Positions 10,640-21,409 are shown, counted from the first letter of the stretch. The stretch: DNA of 64,000 nucleotides from Persicaria tinctoria (GCA_037127255.1 JBANSL010000005.1:79613160-79677159); one strand, 5' to 3'. Numbers and translations: made by a program. Notes: generated by a model from the letters alone, not told the origin.

Positions 10640-11300
10640 TATTACTTTGTTAAAATTTCTAAAATAATTCTTGTGATGATCATTTCGATCTTCCAAGGAC
10701 ATTTCCACTTCACATTGATACAATTGACGATCGTGAGGTTGTCATCTTCAATATTGATCAACACGTTGTAGACCTAAATCCCTAGCTATCAACATACTAG
10801 AACGGAGCGCTAGAGCTTCAACCACCAATGGGGATACCGTGCCGCACTACGAATTGTCAAATGTTGTGACTGAACCAGTGAAGTCTCGGATGACGAAGCT
10901 TGAAGTAGCAAGTCCAAATGGGAGCTTGGAGCCATCAAAATTAATCTTCAAGTGCTATGTTATAGGTTTTTTCCTTCGAAGGTTTTTTTGACGTCTGAGT
11001 GAGGGTTGTGGTCGTGTATTCATTGTGATGGTATCTTCCCAAAATGTCCTTTAGTAGTTGTTGCAAGAGTTGTCTTAGGTACCCTTCTTGTTTCTTGGTT
11101 TCGGTAAAATTATTATCATTAAATACAATTTTGTTCCTAATGGTCCAAACACCCTACCAAATTGTAGTCAGGACGGATCTCTAGATTTTGTTAATCGAGA
11201 GAAGATATCATTTGTAATTTGTTTGATTGTATGATTAGCTTTGGTCATCGTGCGGATAGTGGGCGTAATTTTGTTATCAATCTTGGCGATCATTTGTAGT
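10640..11300 (-). pseudogene. Second LINE remnant with RNase H
   Basis: The minus strand from about 11190 reads TTIWWGVWTIRNKIVFND, the linker typical of plant LINE pol. Further on (about 10950-10790) it reads LKINFDGSKLPFGLATSSF, VIRDFTGSV, then VVEALALRSSMLIARDLGLQ, which is an RVT_3 RNase H domain. Stops interrupt it. It differs from the remnants at 2860 and 9920, so it is an independent insertion. Confidence 0.7.
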
Positions 11301-13330
11301 AAATGAGTACAACTTGGGAATAGCTAGGTGTATGGAGTCTTTCTCTGAATGGTTACAAAATATAAAAAGCAAAGATACCGCAACTCCTTTCTCTGCTAGT
11401 CTCATTTTCATTGGGATACCATTCATTACAAGTTTCTATAGAAAGTTTTGGATTTTTGGAAAGCAATCCATATCCCAAATCCAAGCAATATCACTTGCTT
11501 AAGCTCTTTTGTTTCCTGTAATCTTGTCTAGTACTATCGTAGTAGTAAATCAATCGTGAAGGATTAAAACCCGCTTTAGATTGTCTTTCATAACTATCAA
11601 TTAGCTTACCAATTGATTTAGTTTCCCTTGTTCATAACATATATTAGACCTTGAAATTCACTATAGAAAACATATTAACCATGCACACATAACAAATCAT
11701 TGATCATGTTCAGACATGAGATCCCTTAACACTAGAATAAATCAAACTACTCACTCATAGCATCAAGCAACATAAGCACATAGATAAACATGACCGATCA
11801 TCTTTAGTAATATCAAAGGCTTACTCAATGATTGGCGGTGATGCAGCCAATTTCAGAGCTGACACTGATGAGATGCCTAAATGGGCGAAGGAGTTGTGTT
11901 TGAAGTGGGAGAACATGTTTTGAGATGGTTACAAGTTTGATTGTTATTTTAGAGGAAGAGATTATTGATCTTAAGGAAAACCTCAGTGGAGTTGCTGATG
12001 ATATCCGGTGTGAATGAGTTAAAAATGGTGGTTGGGGGGGGGGGAGGCTGACATTAATGTCAAGGAGAAAACAAATATTGTTGATGAGGTTTGCAGGGAT
12101 GCTGACATACATGAGTCGGAGTCTTCACTTGATGCTGACAATGCTCCAAGGGATGTTGACAGTGTGAATGGAGATACTGAAATTTAAAGTGTTGGATTGT
12201 GCACTGGATGTTGATAGAGATCGAGGGCACCCGATATAATGCATATATGCTGAAAATGGAGCGTCACGATTTTAGTATTTGTGCCTAAACATCTGTCAAA
12301 TATTTTTAGTAATGTCTAGGTGTATTTTTTGTAAACATCCTTGGTGGTTATGTAATTTTGTAACATACTTGTTGGGTTTCTGTTAAATATTTCATAATGT
12401 TTATGCTGATATCTTTCATTTTGGAAATCAACTATTTGTCATGGTAAAAATTAGCTTATAAGCTGACATTTGTTTCATTGTTTGTCAGTTATCTTTCATG
12501 TCCAAAATCAACTATCTCTTAAGTGTTGCCAACTATGTCTTATCGGTTCTCAACTTCTTATCTGACATTGTGTTTGTCATCATATCTTTTCAATTTTCAT
12601 TAGTGCATATACATGTATGCAACTGCGAATGTTTGTTAGTTATCTGTCATACCTTTTTATGACAAAATGTCTACATTGTCAAGATTTGTCAGCTATCTGT
12701 CATGGGGGTTAGCTTACCTTTTCTGGCAAATACGCATATAATGTGATATTTGATTTCATATATTTTCAAATAAATTTTTTGAGGGAATCGAATATATATA
12801 AAAATGATGATATATATATATGCTGACAAACGTCTTTATTCGAAAATATGTGATGATCATGCTGAGGGAATTTATGCATTCAATATGTGTTGATATTATG
12901 ATGTCAAAAGATTTTATTAGAAAATATGATAAGCGGATTTATTTAAGAATGCTAGTATATATGTGGATAAATATGCTGACAAACGAATTTAGAAGAAAAT
13001 ATGTGTTGATTATGGTGAAACGAATATATTATGGTGACAAAAGATATGTAATAGAAATTGTTTGCAAACTTCGGAGGGGAAATAGGGAGGCTGACATTCA
13101 CAAGGGGAAAATGGGAGATTGTTGAGCGAAGATGTGTTCGTTGAGAGGCACGGGCAGGTGCCAGGGATGACCGACGGACATTTAGCTAATAAATATCGGA
13201 TTGTGGCTATTTAATTAATACAGTCTTATTATATGACCAATTACTTTTTTATCCAAAAAAATAAGTCTATTGGATTAATAGTCTAACGGGCTTATAATTT
13301 TGGGTAGGAATTAATAAGGCCTCCGTTTTT
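11301..13330 (+). other. Decayed repeat-like region rich in GCTGACA phrases
   Basis: No intact gene. At 11850-12185 a broken plus-strand frame gives acidic peptide with repeated ADI/VD phrases. From 12200 to 13110, phrases such as GCTGACA, TTGTCAG and ATCTGTCAT recur. At 12820-13050, GCTGACAAACG followed by GAAAATATGTG recurs with drift. Just after, AAGGGGAAAATGGGAGATTG followed by TTGAGCG resembles a polypurine tract at an LTR edge, but I find no partner LTR. Likely an old retroelement. Confidence 0.35.
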
Positions 13331-13519
13331 TACCAACGACCCCTAGCTCTAAGTGGTAAGAGAGAGGTAATCCGGCCTTGTAAGAGTACAAGGGTTCAAA
13401 TCTCATTATTTACTTATCATGTGTAATTAATGGATGTTCAAGCCTTCATTAGCTTAATTAGGTGAGCTTGTCTGGTGGCTTACCACCTTGTTACCTGGCC
13501 TCTCTCTTTACAGGTGAGG

Positions 13520-13599
13520 CAGTGCCGGCCCATGGGCATGGGCAAGAGGTGCGACCGCCCAGGGTCCATTTTCGGTAAGGGCCCATTAAAAATATGTGT

Positions 13600-13632
<33 letters not shown>

Positions 13633-14421
13633 TATAATAAAATACGAGTTTAGCTCAATGGTATAACAAAATTTGGATTTGGATTCCTAAACGGGTAGAG
13701 TTCAAATCTCTCTATTTGCATTTTTTTTATGTTTTTATAGAGAGACCATATATCCATTAAATTTTGCATTTTTTTAGAGAGACCCTATATTCATTAAATT
13801 TTGCATTTTTTATGTTTTTATAAAGGAGCCTATATCCATTTAATTTAGACACGATTATTTGTACTTTTTCCTTTTCAACACAATATTAAACAATTTTTTA
13901 TGTAACAAATAAAGCTATATTGTTTACATATATAACTCTTTCTATTTTATTTCAGAAAAATGTAATGGTTTTATTTCTTCATATATGCTCGATGTATCTA
14001 ATTTATCCTTTTATTTTTCTCTATAAAAAACCTTTTTTTTTAATTTATGTTTTAGTTCATATATAGGTGATGTCATAGGAGATCACATATGTGATATCTT
14101 AGAACAAAAATTATATTTAGTATTGTTAGACAATTTTTTAATATTCCTCTACACAATAACTTACGTACTTGTAGACATATTATACTGGATACGAAGCAAA
14201 AATAACTAATTTTCATTACAATTATATTTTTGAATTTTTTTAAATATATATTATTTTTTATTCATTAACCTACTTTTATTTTCTTAAATTGGAAAAATAA
14301 TTCAAATATAAAAATAATATGATTTTTTTAAAGTTATGCACAATTTTTATTTTTTACAAAGTAATCGGGCCCTTTAGATTTTAGTTCGCCCTGGGCCTAT
14401 AAAATGTTAGGACCGGCCCTG
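13520..14421. mobile_element. hAT-type DNA transposon (non-autonomous) with 8-bp TSD
   Basis: A 902-bp element flanked by exact 8-bp duplications AGGTGAGG (13512-13519 and 14422-14429). Ends CAGTGCCGGCCC and GGACCGGCCCTG are imperfect inverted repeats. An 8-bp duplication with CAG-type ends is the hAT signature. The interior is AT-rich, with a (TA)n run at 13600-13627, a tRNA-like box pair and no transposase. The subterminal GGGCCC/CCCTGGGCC phrases are typical of this plant family. It sits inside the SINE body. Confidence 0.85.
13650..13728 (+). other. tRNA-like Pol III box A/box B cassette inside the hAT element
   Basis: Box A TTAGCTCAATGG at 13650 and box B GAGTTCAAATCTC at 13698, 36 nt apart as in ordinary tRNAs, with a T8 run at 13721-13728. 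No complete cloverleaf was traced. It is a fourth DNA transposon in this window with such a cassette, in a family unrelated to the TAGGGGTGTGCA elements. Confidence 0.55.
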
Positions 14422-14496
14422 AGGTGAGGGCTCGGACTCATGAGAATTAGTCAATAACTTGGTACAAAAAAAAAAAAGGGGGATCCGTTTTTAATA

Positions 14497-15330
14497 GGGA
14501 AAACTAATTAAAATACCCTAACCTTTGGGGGTATGGTAAAAATATATCCTCAACTTTCAAATGTAATAAAAATATCCCGACCTTTGAGGGTAGTGGTAAT
14601 ATATTACCTCAGGTTTTCTCACACGTAAAAAATGTTGACAAGGTAGCCTACGTGGATTTTTTTTAGCCAAGGGTTTTTATGAACAGTTTTCTTAGGAAAA
14701 AAAATTATTGGACCGGGTTCATACCCGGTCAACGCCTTTTCCTCCCTCCTTTCTTCTTTTGTGATCGCCTCTTGAATTGTCTTTCAGGTCTTCCAGACAG
14801 CTCATGATTCCTCTTTAATGATAGTCTTCCTTCCTCGTTGTCACATATCTTGAGCTGTCTTTCTCACATCTTCTTCCTCTTTGATTCGTTCACAGACTTG
14901 ACTGAGTAAGTTTTGTTTTTCCCCTCTTAGTTGTTGATGGTGTTGTCGCTTTAGTTTTGTTGCCGGTTTAGTGTTAGGAATAGAATAGTCGTGTTGTGTA
15001 AATTTGAGGCAATTGTGGCCGGATTAGTTGCTTGGTTAAATCAATTTCATTTTTCGGGTTTAATTTTGTTGTCGGGTCATTTTTTTCTAGGGAATCCGTT
15101 CAAGAAATCTCAATTTTAGTGCTAATATGTAAAAAAACTTCCATGTAGGATGCCTTGTTAAAAAAAATCCACGTATGCTGCCTTGTCGGCATTTTTTACC
15201 CGTGAGAAAACATGTGGTAGTATATTACCACTACTCTCAAATGTCGGGATATTTTTATTACTTTTGAAAGTTGATTATATATTTTTACCATACCCCTAAA
15301 GACGGCGGTGGTATTTTAATTAGTTTTCCC
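14497..15330. mobile_element. Mutator-like element with long TIRs and 9-bp TSD
   Basis: An 834-bp element flanked by TTTTTAATA (14488-14496 and 15331-15339). The ends GGGAAAACTAATTAAAATAC and GTATTTTAATTAGTTTTCCC begin inverted repeats of about 165 bp. A 9-bp duplication with long inverted repeats is the MULE pattern. The interior (14700-14960) is pyrimidine-rich, with no transposase and a GTAAG donor-like site after GACTTGACTGA, so it could hold a captured 5' untranslated fragment. Confidence 0.88.
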
Positions 15331-15339
15331 TTTTTAATA

Positions 15340-15929
15340 CTCGGTTGAGGAAGTGTTAGGTAACTGGGGTTAAAGTGTGCGTGTGGGTCTGATGACATGA
15401 TGGAAGTACCTGTGAAAGTGAAGACTGAACAGTGGTTTTTGAGGGTGGCCGGGTTCTTTGAACCTGCAATGGTATTGGTAGCTTCAAATACCCCACGAGG
15501 AATATGTGATTAAATTGTTGCTTTCTACGAGACCCATCGCCAAATATATGTGTACTGTATTCATGCATACGATATATGATATAGGGGCTTGAAAGGAAAT
15601 TGTGGACAATATTGATACCAGTGTAGATATGCAACCGATCTTTAACTCTGGACAATTATCTTGGACATAAATTAACATTATATATATGTATATTTATATA
15701 ATTATGTTAATATATTTTTATTATTAAAATTCATGTTTTTTAAATAGGAAAAATAACTTAAAATAATAACTATCACGTTTGAACAAAAAATAATACAAAT
15801 AGGAAAAAAAACAGTTTTAAAATAATATATACAAATTATCAAATTATATATAAAAAATTAATATCAACTTTAAAATGAACAAAAAATAATTTAAAAAAAT
15901 TGACATAAAATGTTAAAAAAAAAAAGAAA
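15340..15929. other. Spacer without recognisable gene
   Basis: The minus strand has two overlapping short frames (15356-15678), neither resembling a known family. From 15680 it is AT-rich. Confidence 0.4.
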
Positions 15930-15954
15930 AAAAGAATTTGAATCAGGGTAAGAT

Positions 15955-17515
15955 TTAAAACAAACCTTTATTTCTCCCAATTACAAAAACAATTAATCCA
16001 TAATCAATTAGTTGATCATACTTTGCATCAATTCCCCCTTTATGTTTTAAATAGATGAAGACCACTATTTCTTTGACCAACTTTGCACAATACAACTCCA
16101 ATTTTCAGAATTACACAATATTAAATTATAGAATTTTTTTTCAAAATATTCACTAAAAAATAAATATTTACCGTTATATTCACACATTCAAAATATTTAC
16201 GGAAATATTCATTTTTTGCAGGTTGCACAGAGAAACGTGGGGCATTTGTAAGTTATAAATTTTAAAACCGAATAAAAAGTGGGTAAAAAAAAAACGAATA
16301 AAACGCGGGTTCAAACCGCGTTTTATCCTTTTATAATTTTATTTGACAAAGAAATAAAAAAAAAAAAGGTAAAGCGCGGGTTGAAACCGCGCTTCACCTG
16401 TTATCTTCTTCGTTGTGCAGGTCGGTGCCAGAGGCAGCAGCAGCGGCGAGGGGGAGGAATGGCACCGGATGGATTTGAAAGGGTGGCGGCTACGTTCGAT
16501 TGTGTTCGGACTTCGGAGGAAAGGGTGATTTCGTGTTCGCGAGAGGGCGATTGTGTTCGAAGGCAAAGGCGGTGGCGTTCGATTGGCCCAATCCATCTCT
16601 CCGTCGGAGAGCGCCTTCGCCGCTTGTCCATCCATCTCTCTTCCTCTTGCTCCGACCTCTCGAGCGCCACCGGAGGAGGCAAATCCTCAGGCAATTTGGC
16701 CGCTGTCGACCTCTCGAGCCCTAGCTTCCTCCCCGCCCACATCTCCGTTGCATCTGCCCCCCTTCCTCTACCCGATCTCCTCCACCAACGGCGCCGAACT
16801 CCAGTGCCATTCCCCACCCGCCCTCCCTCCCTCTCCCCGACCTACCATCGACTTCCCTCCTTCGCCTCCCTCCCGCCTCCGGTGCCATTCCTCACCCTCG
16901 CCGCTTCCTCTGACTCCCTCCCTCTCCCCGACCTCCGATCCGGCGCCGACTCCCTCCTTCGCCTCCAGTAGCGCCTCCTTCCGCTGCTTCTGACTCCTTC
17001 GCCTCCCTCCAACCGGCTCCGTCTCCAGTGCCACAAAGGGGGAAGAAGATGGGTAAAGCGCGGTTTCAACCCGCACTTTACCCTTTTTCTGTTTTTTTTT
17101 ATTTCTTTGACAATTAAAATTATAAAAGGATAAAACGCGGTTTGAACCCGCATTTTATTCGTTTATTTTTTACCCACTTTTCATTCGGTTTTAAAATTTA
17201 TAACATACAAATAAAACGCGGTTTCAACCCGCGTTTCTCTGTGCAACCTGCAAAAAATGAATATTTCCATAAATATTTTGGAGGTGTGAATATAACGGTA
17301 AATATTTATTTTTTAGTGAATATTTTTTATTTTCGATAAAATACGGATAAAGTACGTTGGTGTGATTTTATGTAATTTCAAAATAAAAGGTGGTTTTTCT
17401 AAAAGTTTGTCAAATAAATAGTGATTCTGGTGTATTTAAAAAAAAGGGTGGATTAGTGTAAAGTGATTTTTTATATATGATTTTTTTAATTTTGATAAAT
17501 AAAGTTTTGGTTTGA
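15955..17515. mobile_element. Long-TIR foldback element with GC-rich cargo
   Basis: Two arms of roughly 400-450 bp are inverted copies. For example GGTTGCACAGAGAAACG (about 16221) pairs with CGTTTCTCTGTGCAACC (about 17234), and both arms contain AATAAAACGCGG-type and TAAAGCGCGG-type units. Outer limits are approximate because the arms drift, and I could not fix a target duplication. Between the arms, 16420-17050 is strikingly GC-rich and codon-like, with frames on both strands that show low-complexity Ser/Pro/Arg peptides. This architecture fits a MULE or Pack-MULE carrying host DNA. Confidence 0.7.
16420..17050. other. GC-rich cargo of the foldback element
   Basis: GC-rich DNA in an otherwise AT-rich tract. 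A plus-strand frame spans 16279-16971, but it starts in the inverted arm and its peptide is Ser/Pro/Leu low complexity. Several overlapping frames on both strands are equally open, which argues that openness reflects composition. TCCTTCGCCTCC and CTCCCCGACCT phrases repeat (about 16835-16975). It could be captured 5' exon or leader DNA. Confidence 0.4.
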
Positions 17516-17765
17516 TTCTTTCTCAAATCCAATATCAAAAGTTTACATTATTTTAAGTCGGGCAAATTGCATAAAATAGCACGAATTTTAGGCATAGTTG
17601 CACTCAGTGGCACGAACTTAAAAAAATACAAAAATAATCACCAACTTTGGGGTTTAGTTGCGGTCGGTGGCACATACCCCCTATCTCGCTAATGTGGACT
17701 AGTGGGAGTGTTTACATGGAATTTTTTTTTAATTAAAAAGGCATATGGAAAGATATAGATAAGTT

Positions 17766-18308
17766 GTTAGATTTCCATTCGATTTCGATCATGAAATCAA
17801 TCAACCCATGATCTAGATTTCATACAATTCAAACTCTAATTCTATACCGGAGTAACCTTGATCCATGAGCGTCTTTGCAGTGGAATAAGCAAACCGTCGA
17901 TCGATTTCTCGCCCCTTAGCCTTCACTTTTCTTTGTCTCTGATGGATGAGACTCCTTTCTGACTTCTCTCGTCAATTTCAGACACGCTTGGGAAAACTTG
18001 TGAACGTGCGTATAAAGAAGAGAGCGACCTTTCTCATTCCGTAATCGCTCTCTTATTTATTTTTCGTAACCGTTCACCCATTTATTTCCCTATTAAAATT
18101 ACTTTATGAGATAGTCATCCATTAGTGTATTATATATAAGCAAGGGATGAGGGAATACATAATTACCCTCGGATTTAATTATCTGACCGAGACCGATCCA
18201 TCACGGTTTTGACTTTTATATTAAATCGGACACCATAATATATATGGACTAAATACTCAATTAAACCTAGACACGTGAGCCACATAAAATGTTTGTAAAC
18301 ATTCCAAC
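17766..18308. mobile_element. Possible solo LTR inside the MULE
   Basis: Comparing the two MULE arms shows that this stretch has no counterpart in the right arm, so it was inserted. It starts TGTTAGATTTCC and ends ATTCCAACA, the TG...CA form of LTRs, and its tail (CTAGACACGTGAGCCACATAA) resembles copia LTR ends. I could not confirm a 5-bp target duplication, so the boundaries are tentative. Confidence 0.4.
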
Positions 18309-18311
18309 ATT

Positions 18312-18632
18312 AGTGAGAATGCTTACATGATTTTTTTTAAATTAAAAGAGATAAAAGATGTGTCCAAATTATGAAACTAACTAGGTTCCAATTTTATTTT
18401 TTTTATTTCATGTAACTCCAAATCAAAGATAATTGTGACAAATATAACATTTGGAAATTAAAATTTGGTACTAGTTATTTTTATTTGCAAATGTTATATT
18501 TGTCACAGTTATCTTTGATTTGAAATTATATGAAATAAAAAAATAAAAATGGAACCTAACTAGTTTGATAATTTGGGCACATCTTTTATGTCTTATAATT
18601 TCAAACAAAAAAAATCCATGTAAGCATTCACA
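18312..18632. repeat. Inner palindrome of the MULE
   Basis: Inverted arms of about 150 bp: AAAGATGTGTCCAAATTATG pairs with its near complement at about 18570, and ATTTGTCACAGTTATCTTTG with the copy at about 18430. It can form a long hairpin, which could make small RNAs if transcribed (inference). Confidence 0.75.
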
Positions 18633-18844
18633 TTAATTCATATCTCGCTATATGCTTTTTGAATTAAAAAAAATTCCATGTAAGCACCCCCACTAGTCCA
18701 CATTAGTGAGATATGGGATATGTGCCACTGATCGCAACTAAACCCCAAAGTTGGTGATTATTTTTGTATTTTTTAAAGTTTGTGTCACTGAGTGCAACCA
18801 CCCCCAAAATTCGTGTTATTTTATGCAATTTCTCCTTTTAAGTC

Positions 18845-19335
18845 GGAAGTTCATAGTTTGTATTATTTTTGATAAATTTTAACGTTTGTATTATTATTTT
18901 TTATTTATAGGTTGATAATTTTTTTATTAGTTTGAGACTTTTTTGTCGTATTAATTACTGTTCATATTTGATAGTTGGCCATTGTTTTAACTCATTTTCC
19001 CTAAAAATATTAATTTTAATAATGAAAATTTGTAAACACGCATTGACATATTTAGTTACCTATATTTTGTAAAACATTATTATTCATTTTTTAAATGTAT
19101 AAATATATTGATATAAATTTATAAAATATTGTCTATAGCCCATAATACACGCGTTTTTGTTTTTATTATACTTAAACTAAATAAAATATTCTTTAAAAAC
19201 AGATAATTAATTGTAATTTAATTTAGTAATATATAAAGTTAAAACAAATTCAAATATCTTTAATTTATTTTTATCTCTTACCTAATACGTACACCCGTAT
19301 GAAATATAATCAAGTAATGAAATATGCTTAAACCT
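18845..19335. other. AT-rich spacer
   Basis: AT-rich DNA with no gene or termini recognised, lying between the MULE and the following hAT-like element. Confidence 0.5.
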
Positions 19336-19591
19336 AGGGGTGTGCAGAAAAACCCGAAACCGAAAACACGACACGAAAACACGACAACACGACACGAAAA
19401 AACCCGAAACCGAAAAAACACGACACGATAATGACACGAACCGAGAAAACACGGCTGTAAATGGTTCGTGTTCGGATCGGGATAATCCCCTTATCGGGTA
19501 CCCGACACGAACCGATTAAATTTTTTTTTTTTTAATTTTTAGATAGTGTGGTATAATATTAGTAAAAAAAGAATCCACTAAGTATCAATAT

Positions 19592-19685
19592 GTTTCGTTT
19601 GTCCAGCTGGTAGTGGGAAGCGCTGGGTTTGGGGCGTTCGGCAACTGATCCCGAGTTCGAACCTGCCTGGCCGCTTTTTTTTTTT
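19592..19685 (+). other. tRNA-like Pol III cassette in copy A
   Basis: Box A-like TTGTCCAGCTGG at 19599 and box B GAGTTCGAACC at 19653, 42 nt apart, followed by a T11 run at 19675-19685 that would end Pol III transcription. The preceding GAATCCACTAAGTATCAA (19571) is shared in form with copy B. Confidence 0.6.
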
Positions 19686-19766
19686 CCTCTGATTATATAC
19701 TCGTTTTTTTTTTTTTAATTTCAGTATTCCAAATATTTTTTCCTCTGATTTACTCGCTTTCTTCAA

Positions 19767-20035
19767 AACCCTAGCCGCCTTGTTCCTCCAGGCCGAAGAG
19801 CCAGCAACGGTGAGAAGAAGCTCCTCTAGTCTCTAGATCGAAGAGCGAGCGGCGAGAAGAACCCTAGCCGCCTTGTTCCTCCAGGCCGAAGAGCCAGCAA
19901 CGGTGAGAAGAAGCTCCTCTAGTCTCTAGATCGAAGAGCGAGCGGCGAGAAGAAGTTGTTCCTCCAGACCGAAGAGCCAGCAACGGTGAGAAGAAGCTCC
20001 TCTAGATCGAAGAGCGAGCGGCGAGAAGAAGGAGA
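19767..20035. repeat. 84-93-bp tandem repeat, about 3 units
   Basis: TTGTTCCTCCAG recurs at 19780, 19873 and about 19957, each time followed by CCGAAGAGCCAGCAACGGTG and then CGAGCGGCGAGAAGAA. It lies inside copy A and is absent from copy B. Confidence 0.85.
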
Positions 20036-20650
20036 TTTCCAGAGGTTTGATTTTACAAAGAGGCCGGTCTCCGTTTTCTTGTCTTTGATTGGGGCCTGAT
20101 TTGCAGTGTTACAGTGTTCATCGACGTTCGGCAGTCTCCTTCTTCTCGCCCTTCTTTCCTCCAGATCTCGACATTCGAAAACCCCTTGTTTTCTCCTCCA
20201 TATCTCAAAGACGGTAGCTTTGAGTAGTAGCAGCTCTTGCCTCTCAAGAACATGGTAAGACCTATTTTTTTCGAATTGATTTGCTTTGGTGCTACACAGA
20301 TTCAATCAAAGACGGTAGCTTTGAGTAGTAGCAGCAGGTGAGCAGCCACTTGCACAGATTCATTTTTTTTTTAAGCAGATCTACTGCAGCGGTGATTCAC
20401 CGCCGGTGAACAGCACACACGGACATCCTAATTTTTTTTTTTAAAAAAACCTACTTGGTTCGTGTCGGGTACCCGGGTATCCGACACGGAACCGAATACC
20501 TTAACCGTGTCGGATACCCGGGTTAAGACGTTTCGGATACGGTTCGGCCATTTTGAGGTTAACGGTTCCGGGTACCCGACAGGATTAACCGGTTCGTGTC
20601 GGGTACCCGGTTATGCACACCCCTACTTAAACCAGGTCATGAGTGTTGAT

Positions 20651-21402
20651 CGGATGAGAACACCCCTTAGGGTGAGAACGTAGGAACATTTCTGAATCAT
20701 CGAATAATCTCTCAAAATTAACCGAATAAACTCTATAATGTAATCGAATAATCTCTCAAAATTAACCAATTAATGATTATTAAATTATCTACAAATAATA
20801 ATTACCAAATAATGTATAATTTTTATACATAATTGTTTCAAACTTCCTCGTACCTATAAATACTCTTTTTTATTTTACCAAATAATGTACAAGTTTATTG
20901 ATTACTATTTTAACATTCCAAAATAAATAAATATGTAAATAATCAACCTCTTACATACGAATAATCTCTATAACATAACCGAATAATAAATCAAGTGTAA
21001 CCGAATAATATAATTTTAACCGAATAGTATTACTAATATAATTTTCATCTTACATACGAATAATATTTATAATCAACCCGAATAATCTCTCAAATTTAAC
21101 CGAATAATATATCATATTTAATGGAACAATCTTTTTAATTTAACCGAATAACATAATTTTAACATCAATTCGGACGAATAATTTATGATTTCATATGAAT
21201 AGTCTTTCTTTGGTCGATGAATCATAATTTGAATTTCACACCATTTGCACAAACACTAATTATTTTCGAATAATGTATTCATTTTCACACTTTCTCTTAA
21301 TACATAATAAAACTAAACTATCATATTCGGATGAATAATGTTTTCATTTCCCACGAATAATCTTTTGTTCTTACGTTCCCATCTTAAGGACTGTTCCCAC
21401 AG
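20651..21402. mobile_element. MITE-like element with imperfect TIRs
   Basis: GATGAGAACACCCCTTAGGG followed by TGAGAACGTAGGAAC on the left is the approximate inverse of GTTCTTACGTTCCCATCTTA followed by AGGACTGTTCCCAC on the right. Between them AACCGAATAAT and CGAATAATCTCT recur more than ten times in drifting copies. No transposase. No clear target duplication, so the superfamily is left open. Confidence 0.6.
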
Positions 21403-21409
21403 GAGCCAC

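Larger units (their letters stand above)
13334..14477 (+). mobile_element. tRNA-type SINE interrupted by a hAT element
   Basis: Left part 13334-13511: box A TAGCTCTAAGTGG at 13344 and box B GGGTTCAAATCTC at 13392, then a conserved-looking body ending TCTCTCTTTACAGGTGAGG. The right part resumes after the hAT insertion as GCTCGGACTCATGAG and ends in an A12 run (14466-14477). TCCGTTTTT flanks the whole at 13322-13330 and 14484-14492, a plausible target duplication. Without the hAT insertion the SINE would be about 240 bp. Confidence 0.75.
17560..18835. mobile_element. MULE-type element with 9-bp TSD and nested insertions
   Basis: A 1276-bp element flanked by TTTTAAGTC (17551-17559 and 18836-18844). 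The inverted ends (GGGCAAATTGCATAAAATAG on the left; CTATTTTATGCAATTT-like on the right) extend about 190 bp and share the CCAACTTTGGGGTTTAGTTG phrase. Inside is a second inverted pair (about 18310-18635) centred near 18468. The left arm is broken at about 17743-18310 by unrelated sequence. No transposase. Confidence 0.85.
19336..20625. mobile_element. hAT-like element with TAGGGGTGTGCA ends, 8-bp TSD (copy A)
   Basis: A 1290-bp element flanked by exact duplications CTTAAACC (19328-19335 and 20626-20633). The 12-bp inverted tips are TAGGGGTGTGCA and TGCACACCCCTA. Behind each tip lies a subterminal region built from CGAAAACACGACACG-type units on the left and GTGTCGGGTACCCGG-type units on the right, which are roughly inverse. 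The interior has a tRNA-like box pair, an 84-93-bp tandem repeat (19767-20035) and no transposase. The 8-bp duplication points to hAT. Confidence 0.88.

Noticed and set aside
12820..13125. 101-codon frame
   Set aside because: Its peptide is a translation of a drifting AT-rich tandem phrase; no family resemblance.
16279..16971. 230-codon plus-strand frame in the foldback element
   Set aside because: It starts in the inverted arm, overlaps equally open frames on both strands and has low-complexity composition; treated as cargo, not a gene.
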